Source: Xanthomonas sp. (GTDB taxonomy: Bacteria > Pseudomonadota > Gammaproteobacteria > Xanthomonadales > Xanthomonadaceae). From it: a stretch of 64,000 nucleotides of DNA. The DNA is taken from the NCBI RefSeq assembly GCF_017163755.1, contig NZ_JAFIWC010000018.1:58507-122506 (forward strand), in the 5' to 3' direction. The notes under the pieces were generated by a model. The model was given only the letters and a program-made list of their open reading frames with translations, made no database searches and had not been told where the DNA came from. Made by a program: the position numbers and the translations under genes. Positions 1 through 8,273 of this stretch are shown piece by piece. The first letter of the stretch is position 1, and every line of letters begins with the position of its first letter.

Positions 1-1
1 G

Positions 2-589
2 GCCGAAGTGCACGGGTTGCTGGCGTTGATGGAGCTGCAGGCCTCGCGCACCCGCGCGCGCACCACCGCGCAGGGCGAACCGGTGCTGCTGCTGGAGCAG
101 GACCGGCACCGCTGGGACCGGCTGCTGATCGGCCGCGGCCTGGACAGCCTGGGACGCGCCTGGAAACTCGGCGGCAGCGGCGGCCTGTACACGCTGCAGG
201 CGGCGATCGCCGCCTGCCACGCGCGCGCGCAGCGCGCCGAGGACACCGACTGGTCGCGCATCGCCGCGCTGTATGCGCAGCTGGCGCGGCTGGCGCCGTC
301 GCCGGTGATCGAACTCAACCGCGCGGTGGCGGTGGCGATGGCCGACGGCGCCCAGGCCGGGCTGACGCTGGTCGACGCCTTGCGCGAGGCGCCGGCATTG
401 CAGCGCTACCACCTGCTGCCGTGCGTGCGCGGCGACCTGCTGGAGAAGCTGGGCCGCCGCGACGAGGCGCGGCAGGAGTTCGAACGCGCCGCGGCGCTGG
501 TGCGCAACGTGCGCGAGCGCGCGCTGCTGCAGGCGCGCGCCGCGGCCTGCGCCGAGCCTGCGACCGGTACGGCCGCAGCGTCCGAATGA
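2..589 (+). CDS. ECF sigma factor, C-terminal part (DUF6596 type), 5' truncated
   Basis: The reading frame is open from the window edge, so only the C-terminal ~195 residues are visible. They begin AEVHGLLALMELQASR and continue with ELNRAVAVAMADG and a final helical repeat with a LEKLGRRDEA motif. This matches the C-terminal extension (DUF6596, TPR-like) of the large ECF sigma factors of the SigJ/ECF41-42 kind. In the family this extension follows the sigma-70 region 2 and 4 domains, which lie outside the window, and modulates sigma activity. These proteins are usually linked to a small YCII-domain gene upstream, which cannot be checked here. The family assignment is fairly sure; the regulon is unknown. 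Confidence 0.8.
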   Translation, partial: AEVHGLLALMELQASRTRARTTAQGEPVLLLEQDRHRWDRLLIGRGLDSLGRAWKLGGSGGLYTLQAAIAACHARAQRAEDTDWSRIAALYAQLARLAPSPVIELNRAVAVAMADGAQAGLTLVDALREAPALQRYHLLPCVRGDLLEKLGRRDEARQEFERAAALVRNVRERALLQARAAACAEPATGTAAASE

Positions 590-849
590 ACCCGCGTGCG
601 GCGTGCCCGGCCCGGCGCGCCGCACGCGGGTGCTGGACGCCAGGCGCCACGCCGCAGGCAGCCGGATCGGGATCAATGCAGCGGGGGAACGTGGATCCAC
701 GCCTGCGCCGTACCGCACCGGCAAACAGCCAATCGGTGAATCAGGCGCCTCGCTCCGGGCGTGCGCCGCGGGGCGATACCGGCGCACGCGGCGGCGCCTG
801 CCCCGCGGACGGGCCGCAGCCTCGACGCCCCCGCGGTCGCAGGCGCCGG

Positions 850-1737
850 CTATTCCCGCAGCGCGGCGATGAACGCGCGCCCCACCGGCCCGGGCGGCGC
901 GTCCTTGCGGTACACCGCGTGCATCGACAGGCCCGCGCGCGCGGACGCGGTGGCCTGGGTCCGGATCTCCACCAGCAGGCCCTGCTGCAGGTCGGCCTGC
1001 ACCATGTGCAGCGGCATGTGGCCCCAGCCGAATCCGGCGCGCAGGAAGGCATGCTTGGCGCCCAGGTCGGCCAGGCGCCAGGTCAGCGGGGACAGCACGC
1101 CGAAGCTGCGCCCGGCCGACAGCGTGGTGCGGTCGGTCAGCACCAGCTGCACCTGCTTGCCCAGCGCGGCGTGGGACACCGCCTTGGCCGAGCCCGCCAG
1201 CGGATGCTGCGGCGCCACCACGGTGACGAACGGCACCTCGACCAGCGGCTCGGAGCTCAATTCGTCGGGAATGGTCGGCAGCGAGCCGATCACCCCGATC
1301 CGGCAGGAGCCGTCGAGCACCGGCTGGATCACCCCGCCCAGCGCCTCGACGTACAGCCGCAGCGGCGTATGGGGGAACTGCGCGCGGCACTGGCCGACCG
1401 CACGGGTGATCGCGTCCATCGGGTACATCACGTCGATGACGACCGCCAGCTCCGGCTCCAGGCCCTCGCGTATCGAACGCGCGCGCGCCTTGAATCCGTC
1501 CATGTCGTCGACCACCGCGCGCGCGTCGCGCAGCAGCGACCGGCCTTCCTCGGTCAGCCGCGGATAGCGGCTGCTGCGGTCGAACAGGACCACCCCCAAC
1601 TGCGCCTCCAGGTTGGCCAGGGTGTGGCTGACCACCGACTGGGCGCGGCGCAGCTTGCGGCCGGCGGCCGAGAAGCTGCCCTCGTCGGCGGCGGCGATGA
1701 AGGTGCGTATCTGGTCGAGCGTGACCCCATCGAGCAT
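850..1737 (-). CDS. LysR-family transcriptional regulator
   Basis: The 295-residue protein has the usual LysR length and layout. The first ~60 residues form a winged helix-turn-helix (LDQIRTFIAAADEGSFSAAG, then SVVSHTLANLEAQLGVVLFD). A periplasmic-binding-protein-like effector domain follows, from about residue 90. The arrangement at the HTH (RAQSVVSHTLANLE) is typical of regulators that bind as dimers or tetramers upstream of a target operon. The gene lies 95 bases downstream of the HglS-family gene on the same strand, so the two may be co-transcribed, with lysine or 2-oxoacid catabolism as a possible link. That link is inference; effector and targets cannot be read from sequence. Confidence 0.9.
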   Translation of the reverse strand: MLDGVTLDQIRTFIAAADEGSFSAAGRKLRRAQSVVSHTLANLEAQLGVVLFDRSSRYPRLTEEGRSLLRDARAVVDDMDGFKARARSIREGLEPELAVVIDVMYPMDAITRAVGQCRAQFPHTPLRLYVEALGGVIQPVLDGSCRIGVIGSLPTIPDELSSEPLVEVPFVTVVAPQHPLAGSAKAVSHAALGKQVQLVLTDRTTLSAGRSFGVLSPLTWRLADLGAKHAFLRAGFGWGHMPLHMVQADLQQGLLVEIRTQATASARAGLSMHAVYRKDAPPGPVGRAFIAALRE

Positions 1738-1832
1738 GTCGGTCCTTGGATGGTTGGGCGCCGGCTACGCAGGCGCGGATGGCTGCCGCCGGCCGGCGCG
1801 GCGCCCGCGGCGGACCGCGCGCGGCGGCATGC

Positions 1833-3206
1833 TCAGCCGTGCAGCGCCGCCAGGCTGTCGCGCTCGATGTCGGCGTAGATCGCGAACTCGTCGTGCACCG
1901 GCGCGCCCAGCGCCTGCTCGAACGCCTCGCGGTTGGCGTGCGCGGCATACGCGCGCTGTTCGCCGCCGCCCAGGTTGGACTGGAAGATGCCCGCGGCGCT
2001 GACCGGCAGGAAATCCTCGTAGACGATCGGATCGGCGCTGGCCAGGCCGCCGGCGATCAGCGCCTCGGCGGGCTTGCCGGCGCGCGCGGCCGCGCCGGCG
2101 GCGCGGCCGGCGTCGGTCAGCGCGTAGCGGTAGTAGCCCAGGCCTTCGCGGCGCAGCGTGGGGTGATCGTCCGGGAAATCGGCGAACGCCTGCGCCAGGC
2201 GCTGCGCGTAGTCGCCGCCGGTGCTGCCGGCGCCGTCGCTGTCGCTGTCGCGCGCGCGCGCCAGCAGCGCGTCGTACAGCGCGCGGCCCTTCGGGGTCAG
2301 CGCCAGGCCGCGCTGTTCGATCTCGCCGAAGCGCGCGGTGTGGCGGCCCTGCGCCGCGCCGCCGTCGTCGGCCGGGAAGCGCACCGTTTCCTCCAGCGCC
2401 TTGAAGCTGGTCTGGCGCAGCAGGATCGGGCAGCGCCGGCGCGGCGGGCCTTCGATCACCGCCTTGGCGTCGAGCCCGCGCTGCTGCATCAGCAGTTGCG
2501 CCGCGTCGATGTCCAGCGTGCGCGGGGTCAGGTGGTTGATGTGCGGACCGCGGAAGCTGACCACGTCGGCGATCAGCCGGTGCGCGGCGTTGAGCGCGTG
2601 GTAGCTGTCCAGCGAGACGGTGGCCTCGCCGTGCCAGCGGAAGGTCTCCAGCGCCTCGGCGACGAAGCGCTGCGCGTCGGCCTGGTCCAGGCCGCCGGCG
2701 CGCTCGCAGCGCTCGATCAGCTGCAAGGCGCCGTCGGTGAAGATCCGGCGCCGGGCCAGGATCGCCGCCGCGCGCTCGCGCAGCGCCGCGTCCTCGATCA
2801 GCTCCAGCCGCAGCAGCGAGGTGAACACCCGGAACGGATTGCGCGCCAGCGCCGCCGCGTCGATCGGGCGGAACGCGGTGGAATGCACCGGCACGCCGGC
2901 CACCGACAGGTCGTAGTAGCCGACCGGGTGCATGCCCATCACCGCGAACAGGCGCCGCAGCGTCGCCAGTTCCTCGGCGGTGCCGACGCGGATCGCGCCA
3001 TGGCGCTCCTGGTCCAGCCGCGCGCGCTCGTCGTTGCGCTGCAGCTGCTCGGCCAGTGGCGGGTCCGCCGCCAGCGTGTCGGCGTTGACCTGCGCCACCA
3101 GTTCCATCAGCGTGCCGTACAGCGGCACCTCGGTGCGGTACATGTCGGACATGGCCTGCGCGAACTGCTGGCGAATGGCGTCGGGCGAAACGAAGGCGGT
3201 GGTCAT
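1833..3206 (-). CDS. hglS: 2-oxoadipate dioxygenase/decarboxylase, HglS/YdcJ (DUF1338) family
   Basis: A 457-residue protein of the DUF1338/YdcJ family. Characterised members (HglS of Pseudomonas putida) use Fe(II) and O2 to convert 2-oxoadipate to D-2-hydroxyglutarate and CO2 in D-lysine catabolism. Family signatures visible are the N-terminal YRTEVPLYGTLMELV, a central VPVHSTAFRPID, GPHINHLTPRTLDID and RGLALTPKGRALYD, which carry conserved His and acidic residues of the metal site. ATG at 3206 was chosen because residues MTTAFVSPDAIRQQFAQAMS give the usual family N-terminus; the frame stays open upstream into the REP-bearing gap without conserved sequence. No other lysine-degradation genes are nearby, so the physiological substrate is inferred from the family. 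Confidence 0.85.
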   Translation of the reverse strand: MTTAFVSPDAIRQQFAQAMSDMYRTEVPLYGTLMELVAQVNADTLAADPPLAEQLQRNDERARLDQERHGAIRVGTAEELATLRRLFAVMGMHPVGYYDLSVAGVPVHSTAFRPIDAAALARNPFRVFTSLLRLELIEDAALRERAAAILARRRIFTDGALQLIERCERAGGLDQADAQRFVAEALETFRWHGEATVSLDSYHALNAAHRLIADVVSFRGPHINHLTPRTLDIDAAQLLMQQRGLDAKAVIEGPPRRRCPILLRQTSFKALEETVRFPADDGGAAQGRHTARFGEIEQRGLALTPKGRALYDALLARARDSDSDGAGSTGGDYAQRLAQAFADFPDDHPTLRREGLGYYRYALTDAGRAAGAAARAGKPAEALIAGGLASADPIVYEDFLPVSAAGIFQSNLGGGEQRAYAAHANREAFEQALGAPVHDEFAIYADIERDSLAALHG

Positions 3207-3752
3207 CGGCGGATCCGTGGCGAAGGCGGCGCCGGCATCGCATCCGGCAGATGCGCCTATTCTCGCGCCAGCGCCGCGGCGCGGCCAGCGGCCGTGTCGC
3301 GGCGGCGATCCGGGCGCGGGAAGGAATGGCATCGAAGCGGCGAGTGGGCGCCTGGGAGGCGGCCAGGCAGCGATCCAGCCCTGGACATCGCGGCCGGAGC
3401 CTCTCTTGCGAGCGGGCGCTTCGGCACGCATGCACGGTAGGAGCGGCTTCAGCCGCGACATGATCCGCGTTGCGCCATTTCGGAACATCCACGCGCCTGC
3501 CGCGCCAACGCGCCCGTGTCCGCGGTCGCGGGCGTGCGCGATGCGGGCCGCCGCGCATGGAAGGTCGCGGCTGAAGCCGCTCCTACTGGGGTGCGTCGGG
3601 GCTTCAGGCGGCCCTTGCTCCCTCGGTCGCGGCGCCTTCCTCTGGCAACACGGCACCGGGACACTCACACCGGCACGCTTCAGTCCCCGTGGCTCCGCAG
3701 CAACTGGCGGCCGGTGCGGCTCGCTGCTTCGCAATGCGGACGCGCGCCGCCG
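3207..3752. other. Gene-free 546-base interval holding a REP-like inverted pair
   Basis: No coding sequence is supported here. The frames that stay open have no family resemblance and run across a REP-like inverted pair. The interval should contain the promoter of the hglS-like gene near 3207-3300 and the end of the leftward gene at 3753. Confidence 0.6.
3437..3586. repeat. REP-like inverted pair
   Basis: GTAGGAGCGGCTTCAGCC starts at 3437 (arm to 3460) and its reverse complement occupies 3564-3586. The arms are about 23 bases and the spacer about 100 bases. Each arm also holds its own small palindrome (GCGGCTTCAGCCGC). The same element occurs at 28216, 30904-30986 and 58050-58121, so it is a dispersed family of the REP/RAYT-mobilised kind. 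No RAYT transposase is in this window. Confidence 0.85.
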
Positions 3753-4295
3753 CTACGGCCGCGCGGCGGCGGCCTTGTCGCGCTGCGCGCGGTCGCCCAG
3801 CTGGCGGCGCAGCAGCGCGTCGAGCGCGATCGGCCGGTCCCAGTGGTCGTAGCTGGCGACGATGGCATGGCGCAGCGCGCGGTAGTGCAGCGAACCGGGT
3901 TCGATCTGCAACGGCGCCAGCGCCTGCTCCCATTCCGCATCGCCGGCGCCGGCGCGCGCGCGCACCAGCGTGCGGCAGGACACCGCCGCGGCCTTGGCCA
4001 TGAAGCAGGCGAAATAGATATCGCCCGGCCGCCAGCCGCGCTCGCGCAGCAAGGCTTCGGCATAGCCGCGCGGGACCTGCGCATAGCGCGCGACCTCGTC
4101 GAGGAAGCTGTCCGGATAGCGCGCCGCGTACAGCCCGATGTCCTGCAGTTGCCGGTCCACCCAGGCATCGCCGGTGCCGGGCGCGTACTCGTCCGGCGCC
4201 GGTGTCGCGGCGGGTGCCGCCGCAGGCGCCGGCTGCGCCCATGCGCTGGCCGCCGACAGCCACAGCAGCACCAGGCAGGCGCAGCGGATCCGCAT
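3753..4295 (-). CDS. Exported protein of unknown function
   Basis: A 180-residue protein. A signal peptide (MRIRCACLVLLWLSAASAWA) and a Pro/Ala linker precede a domain with DAWVDRQLQDIGLYAARYPD, LLRERGWRPGDIYFACFMAK and HAIVASYDHWDRPIALD. I do not recognise a named family. Tandem arginines and the GWRPGDIYFACFMA segment suggest a compact helical periplasmic domain. It ends with a Lys/Ala-rich tail. It lies 8 bases downstream of the HAD hydrolase stop on the same strand, so the two form a probable two-gene operon. The start was chosen at the ATG that opens the signal peptide. Confidence 0.7.
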   Translation of the reverse strand: MRIRCACLVLLWLSAASAWAQPAPAAAPAATPAPDEYAPGTGDAWVDRQLQDIGLYAARYPDSFLDEVARYAQVPRGYAEALLRERGWRPGDIYFACFMAKAAAVSCRTLVRARAGAGDAEWEQALAPLQIEPGSLHYRALRHAIVASYDHWDRPIALDALLRRQLGDRAQRDKAAAARP

Positions 4296-4303
4296 GCGCC
4301 CGC

Positions 4304-5071
4304 TCAGGCCGGCGGCGCGCCGGCCTGCGCGGCGGCCAGCGCGTCCAGCGCCGCCACCGCCTGCGGCCAGCCGGCGGCGCTCGGGACCTCGCGCAGCCGT
4401 GGTTCGTCGGCGGCCAGGCCGTGTTCGGCCTCGTGCGCCCAGGTCACCGTGTATGGCGTATGGATGCCCCAGCCGCCCAGCGCGATCACCGGCTCCACGT
4501 CCGAGCGCAGCGAGTTGCCGATCATCACGAAGCGCTCGGCCGGGATGCCGAATTCGGCCAGCACCTTGGCATAGGTCTTCGGGTCCTTCTCCGACACCAC
4601 CTCGATGCGCGGGAACAGCGCGCCCAGTCCGGACTGCTCGATCTTCGCCTCCTGGTGGAACAGGTCGCCCTTGGTGATCAGCACCACGTCGAAATCGCGC
4701 GCGATGGCCGCCACCGCCTCGCGCACGCCGTCGATCACCTCGACCGGATGCTGCAGCGTGGCGCGGCCGATCTCGACCACGCGCTGCAGGTCGCGCGCGC
4801 TGATGCGCGCGTCGGTCAGCTCGATCGCCGCCTCGATCATCGACAGGGTCATGCCCTTGACGCCGTAGCCGAACACCGCCAGGTTGCGCCGCTCCACCGC
4901 AAGCAGGTGCTGCAGGGTGCCGCTGTCGTGCAGGTCCAGGTACTGGCCGAGGATCGCCTCGAACGCGGCTTCGGCGTCGCGGTAGTAGTCCTCGCTCTTC
5001 CACAAGGTGTCGTCGCCGTCGAAGCCGACCAGGGCGATGGCGGAGCTGCGTGACGCGGTCGCGGTAGTCAT
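4304..5071 (-). CDS. HAD-family hydrolase
   Basis: A 255-residue protein. HAD motif I is FDGDDTLW, with nucleophile D18 and acid/base D20. Motif II is VVLITKGD, motif III the lysine in VSEKDPKTYAKV, and motif IV MIGNSLRSDVEP. A helical cap lies between motifs I and II, as in the phosphoglycolate-phosphatase-like subgroup. It probably dephosphorylates a small phosphometabolite in the cytoplasm; the substrate cannot be told. ATG at 5071 gives a short N-terminal lead before motif I. It is the first gene of a likely pair with the exported protein at 3753-4295. Confidence 0.88.
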   Translation of the reverse strand: MTTATASRSSAIALVGFDGDDTLWKSEDYYRDAEAAFEAILGQYLDLHDSGTLQHLLAVERRNLAVFGYGVKGMTLSMIEAAIELTDARISARDLQRVVEIGRATLQHPVEVIDGVREAVAAIARDFDVVLITKGDLFHQEAKIEQSGLGALFPRIEVVSEKDPKTYAKVLAEFGIPAERFVMIGNSLRSDVEPVIALGGWGIHTPYTVTWAHEAEHGLAADEPRLREVPSAAGWPQAVAALDALAAAQAGAPPA

Positions 5072-5121
5072 CGGCGCAGCATAGCAAGCCGTCCTGCGGC
5101 TGTTAACGCGGCCGGGCGACG

Positions 5122-5529
5122 CTAGCCGGCGGCGGGGTCGCCGGGACCGGGCTGGTAGTGGCCGTATTCCTCGCGCGACAGCAGCCCGTCGCCGTCGCTG
5201 TCGAAGCTGTCGAAGGTCTCGGTGAGCACCGGATCGGCGGCGGCCTCGGCGCGGCCGATGCGGCCGTCGCGGTCGCGGTCGAGCGCGGCGAAGCTCTTCG
5301 CGCCGGCGCTGGCGCCGGCATCGCTGGACGGCGGCGGCGGCACCGGCAACGCGGGCGCCGGCAATGCCGGCAGCGGTGCCGGCACCGGCGCCGGCAGGGG
5401 TTCGGTGGGCGGCGAGGCGGCCGGCGCGGGTGCCGGCGCCACGCTCGGTGGCGCGGCGATGGCGGTCGCGGCGCACACGGTCAGCGCTGCGGGCAGCAGC
5501 CGGCGCTGGAAACTACGGGCGATAGGCAT
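5122..5529 (-). CDS. Exported EF-hand protein
   Basis: A 135-residue protein with a signal peptide (MPIARSFQRRLLPAALTVCA...), then a long Pro/Ala-rich linker to about residue 75 and two EF-hand calcium loops near the C-terminus: DRDRDGRIGRAE and DSDGDGLLSREE. Both loops keep the acidic residues at positions 1, 3, 5 and 12 and the central Gly, so calcium binding is expected. It is probably periplasmic or extracellular. A second small EF-hand protein is encoded at 5986-6402 on the same strand. Function beyond calcium binding is unknown. Confidence 0.85.
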   Translation of the reverse strand: MPIARSFQRRLLPAALTVCAATAIAAPPSVAPAPAPAASPPTEPLPAPVPAPLPALPAPALPVPPPPSSDAGASAGAKSFAALDRDRDGRIGRAEAAADPVLTETFDSFDSDGDGLLSREEYGHYQPGPGDPAAG

Positions 5530-5985
5530 GGACGGCCTCGTCTGGCACGCGGAACTGGACGTGTCTTACCGTACACCCTGCGCCGACTCGGGTTCGTTAT
5601 CCGCCAATACCGGCAACGCGACTTCGCGAGGGCACCGAGACCGGCAGCGGCGGTCGCGATACCGGCAGCGAGCGCATCCAGGTCCGTGGTGCGGACTCGG
5701 CAGAGTCGAAAGGATCGGCGATGCCGGAGCCGGTGACGGGCAGGACTTTTTACGGAGGAGTCTTTACGGTGGGGGGCATCGCCCTGGCTGGCGGCTCCAC
5801 TGCGCGAGGTTCCGGCCCCGCTGTACATCGCAGCCGGCCACCGCCGCCGTTCGCGGTGTCCTGCACTCCACAAAAAAGCAGGAATGGCCTGCGCCATCCC
5901 TGCATGTGTAGCCGCACTGCCTGCTTGCGGGCTGGATCGAGCGGCCCGGTGCGCCTGTACCGCGCCGGGCGGGCTGGGCCAGCGC
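5530..5985. other. Gene-free 456-base interval
   Basis: No coding sequence is supported. It holds a leftward terminator at 5872-5903 that serves the EF-hand gene at 5986-6402, and presumably the promoter of the EF-hand gene at 5122-5529. Confidence 0.6.
5872..5903 (-). terminator. Rho-independent terminator of the 5986-6402 gene
   Basis: Read on the minus strand, GCAGGGATGGC, a short loop and GCCATTCCTGC form an 11-base stem with one mismatch, followed directly by TTTTTT. It lies about 80 bases beyond the stop codon of the EF-hand gene. Confidence 0.85.
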
Positions 5986-6402
5986 TTACTGCTGCTGGCC
6001 GTCGGCGCCGGCCGCGCCGCCGCCCTGCTGCTTGGCTACGAACGCCTTGTACTCGTCCGGGGTCAGCTTGCCGTCGGCATCGCCGTCGGCCTGGGCGAAG
6101 ATCTGGGTGAGGCCGGCGTTGACCTGGGCCTCCTGCTTGCTGATCGCGCCATCGCTATCGGTATCCACGTCGGCCCAGGTCTGGCCGCCGCCACCGGAGG
6201 CGCTGGACTGGGTCGCCGACTGGCCCGAGGCGCCCGTCGCCGACTGGCCCGAAGCGCCGGTGGCCGACTGCGTGCCGGCCTGGGTGGTCGGGGCCTGCGC
6301 GGCGGCATCGGCCTGTGCATCCTGGGCGAAGGCGGGCAGCGCCAGCGCGGCGCTCAGGGCGGCGACGATACCGATCAGGGGCTTGCGGTTGCGGATGTTC
6401 AT
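5986..6402 (-). CDS. Exported EF-hand protein with GASGQSAT repeats
   Basis: A 138-residue protein. A signal peptide ends near AFAQDAQA. A low-complexity linker follows, with two to three copies of an 8-residue unit (GASGQSAT), then an EF-hand pair: DTDSDGAISKQE and DGDADGKLTPDE. It ends in a Gly/Gln-rich tail. A clear ribosome binding site (GAAAGGAGA) stands a few bases before ATG at 6402. It is likely a periplasmic calcium-binding protein, paralogous in design to the protein at 5122-5529. The linker repeat is also visible as direct DNA repeats near 6225-6285. Confidence 0.85.
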   Translation of the reverse strand: MNIRNRKPLIGIVAALSAALALPAFAQDAQADAAAQAPTTQAGTQSATGASGQSATGASGQSATQSSASGGGGQTWADVDTDSDGAISKQEAQVNAGLTQIFAQADGDADGKLTPDEYKAFVAKQQGGGAAGADGQQQ

Positions 6403-6497
6403 GGGTGGTCTCCTTTCGATTCGACAGCTCGGTTGTGTGGCATGCACGGTGATTCCGTTGCATGGCCACACCGTGCCGCCGCGACGCTGAATCGATT

Positions 6498-6540
6498 CCG
6501 CTGTGGAAAATCCGCGGCAACGGCTTCTTAACCACAGCGG
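6498..6540. other. Intergenic inverted repeat
   Basis: CCGCTGTGG at 6498-6506 is perfectly complementary to CCACAGCGG at 6532-6540, across a 25-base loop. It lies between the leftward gene ending at 6635 and the start of the EF-hand gene at 6402. There is no T-run, so it is not a standard terminator; a weak terminator or a regulator site is possible. Confidence 0.4.
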
Positions 6541-6634
6541 CGCGCGCAGGCGCTACCGGCTTGGTTAGCGCCCGGTGAGCGATGGGTAAGCGAGTCGTTC
6601 AGGGTGTTTTCATTACGGAAAGAAAGCGTGTGTT

Positions 6635-7024
6635 TCAGGCGCGTTCGTGATCGCGGTCGGCGGAATTTGCGCTTGAACGCGAACTGAACGCGACCCATGC
6701 CAACGCGACCCCGGCGAGCGCGCCGGCCACTTCCAGCACCACCCGCGTCCCCAGTTCGTTGGGATCGTGGATGCTGGCCAGCGCCAGCCGCGCGTACAAC
6801 GGCGACTCCAGGCGCACGATGCCGGTGTAGAACAGGTTCCAGGCGTCCACGCCGGCCGAGGCCGCCACCGCGAGCAGGCACGACCAGCCCAGCGCATGGC
6901 CTTCGCTCCAGCGCAGCCAGCGGCACAGCCGGTGCCACAGCGCGTAGACCAGGAAGCCGACCGCCAGGGCGATCAGGCCGGCCTCGAGCGAGCCCAGCAG
7001 GCCGAAGTGCAGCGGCAGATTCAT
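6635..7024 (-). CDS. Small integral membrane protein of unknown function
   Basis: A 129-residue protein with about three hydrophobic helices: residues ~10-30 (GSLEAGLIALAVGFLVYALW), ~45-63 (ALGWSCLLAVAASAGVDAW) and ~95-112 (VVLEVAGALAGVALAWVAF). I do not recognise a family. It is flanked on the same strand by the CPXCG protein gene (7108-7305) upstream. Start at ATG 7024 is the only reasonable one. Confidence 0.65.
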   Translation of the reverse strand: MNLPLHFGLLGSLEAGLIALAVGFLVYALWHRLCRWLRWSEGHALGWSCLLAVAASAGVDAWNLFYTGIVRLESPLYARLALASIHDPNELGTRVVLEVAGALAGVALAWVAFSSRSSANSADRDHERA

Positions 7025-7107
7025 CGCGAAGGTTCCGGAGCGGACAGGGCCGCCAGTCTAGGGCCTGAGGCGCCGTCCGCGCGGCCGCGCCGGTATAGGG
7101 CCGGCCT

Positions 7108-7305
7108 TTAGCCGTCGTTCTCGGCGCTGGCGCGCACGCTGGGCTCGCCGTCTTCGTCCCAGCTCACCGCGATCAGCATCGGCTTGCAGCACACCTGGCA
7201 ATCCTCCACGTACTGCTGCGCCCCGGCCGACGGATCCAGCGCCAGATCGATCCATTCGCCGCAATACGGGCACTGGATGTCGACGAAGGGCTGCATGGCG
7301 GACAT
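7108..7305 (-). CDS. CPXCG motif-containing cysteine-rich protein
   Basis: A 65-residue protein with two CxxC-type knuckles, CPYCGE and CQVCCKP, that should bind one zinc ion. The layout ([11 protein letters not shown] at the N-terminus, then an acidic [13 protein letters not shown] stretch) is that of the widespread small CPXCG family. It has no known function. The start was placed at MSAMQPF (7305); MQPF three codons later is also possible. Confidence 0.85.
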   Translation of the reverse strand: MSAMQPFVDIQCPYCGEWIDLALDPSAGAQQYVEDCQVCCKPMLIAVSWDEDGEPSVRASAENDG

Positions 7306-7309
7306 GCGG

Positions 7310-8080
7310 CTACTGTACCGGCACATCGTAGGCCGTGTCCGGCGTCGGCTCGGGCTGCAGCGTGTAGTGCCACCATTCCAGCGGGTAGTTGGCGAAGCCG
7401 GCGGCGGTCATCGCCTGGCGCAGGCGCTGCCGGTGCGCGCGTTGCGCCGCGCTGAGGCCGGGTGCGTCGGTATGCGCGCGCGGATCGAAGAAGTCGAAGC
7501 CCGTGCCCATGTCCAGCGGGCGGCAGGCGCCCCGCCGGCAGTCGAGCAGGGTCAGGTCCACGGTCGCGCCCCGGCTGTGGCCGGAGCGTTCGGCGATGTA
7601 GCCGCCGAGCAGCACGCGCTTGTCCAGGTTCGGGTAGTAGCGCGGCTTGGCGACCTGGTCGGACAGGTCCGCCGCCCAGGCGACGAACGCACGCACCGCG
7701 CGCACCGGCCGGTAGCAGTCGAAGACCTGCAACGCATAGCCCTGCGCGTGCAGCGCGCGCTGCACGTCCGCCAGCGCGCGCGCGGCAGGCTCGAGCAACA
7801 GGCACTTCGGCGCGTCGTAGCCGGGCACCGGGCGGGCGGTGAAGTTGTCGGCCGACGCGTAGCGGATATCCAGCGCGATGTCCGGCGCATGTTCGCGCAC
7901 GTCGACCAGGCCCGCCTGCGCCGGCGTGGTCGCGGCCGACAGCCGCACCGCAGACGCCGCCGGTGCGGCCAGCGCCAGCGCCGACGCCAGGGCGATTCCC
8001 GCGCAGGCATGCCGGCGGCGTGGCGCTGGGCGGGCGGGTGGATCGGCGGGATGCGGCGTGTCGTAGCGGATGGTCGGCAT
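7310..8080 (-). CDS. D-alanyl-D-alanine dipeptidase, VanX/DdpX-like (M15D)
   Basis: A 256-residue zinc peptidase. After a long basic N-region and a hydrophobic signal segment ([18 protein letters not shown]) comes the M15D domain. It has [18 protein letters not shown], the zinc motif [13 protein letters not shown] (His and Asp ligands) and the catalytic EWWHYTL. Relatives hydrolyse D-Ala-D-Ala or related dipeptides in the periplasm; in non-resistant bacteria this lets D-Ala from the cell wall be used as nutrient. It stands among amidase, NlpC/P60 and Ala-Glu epimerase genes, which suits a role in degrading muropeptides. It ends 4 bases from the CPXCG gene start. The start chosen (MPTIRYD) leaves a long n-region, so a later start is possible. 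Confidence 0.87.
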   Translation of the reverse strand: MPTIRYDTPHPADPPARPAPRRRHACAGIALASALALAAPAASAVRLSAATTPAQAGLVDVREHAPDIALDIRYASADNFTARPVPGYDAPKCLLLEPAARALADVQRALHAQGYALQVFDCYRPVRAVRAFVAWAADLSDQVAKPRYYPNLDKRVLLGGYIAERSGHSRGATVDLTLLDCRRGACRPLDMGTGFDFFDPRAHTDAPGLSAAQRAHRQRLRQAMTAAGFANYPLEWWHYTLQPEPTPDTAYDVPVQ

Positions 8081-8273
8081 GCCATGGTCCGGGCGGCGTT
8101 CGCGCAAAGCATAGGCGATCGCCGTGACGGCATGCGCTGCGTGCGGAGCGGGCGCGCCCGCCATGCCTGCAGCGCAATGCGATGCGGTGGCCGCGCGCGA
8201 TGAAACGCGTTGCGTGGCGACGGCGTCGCTGCGCGTGATGCCGCGCCTATGGCGACTCGGGCTCGGCCGCCGG

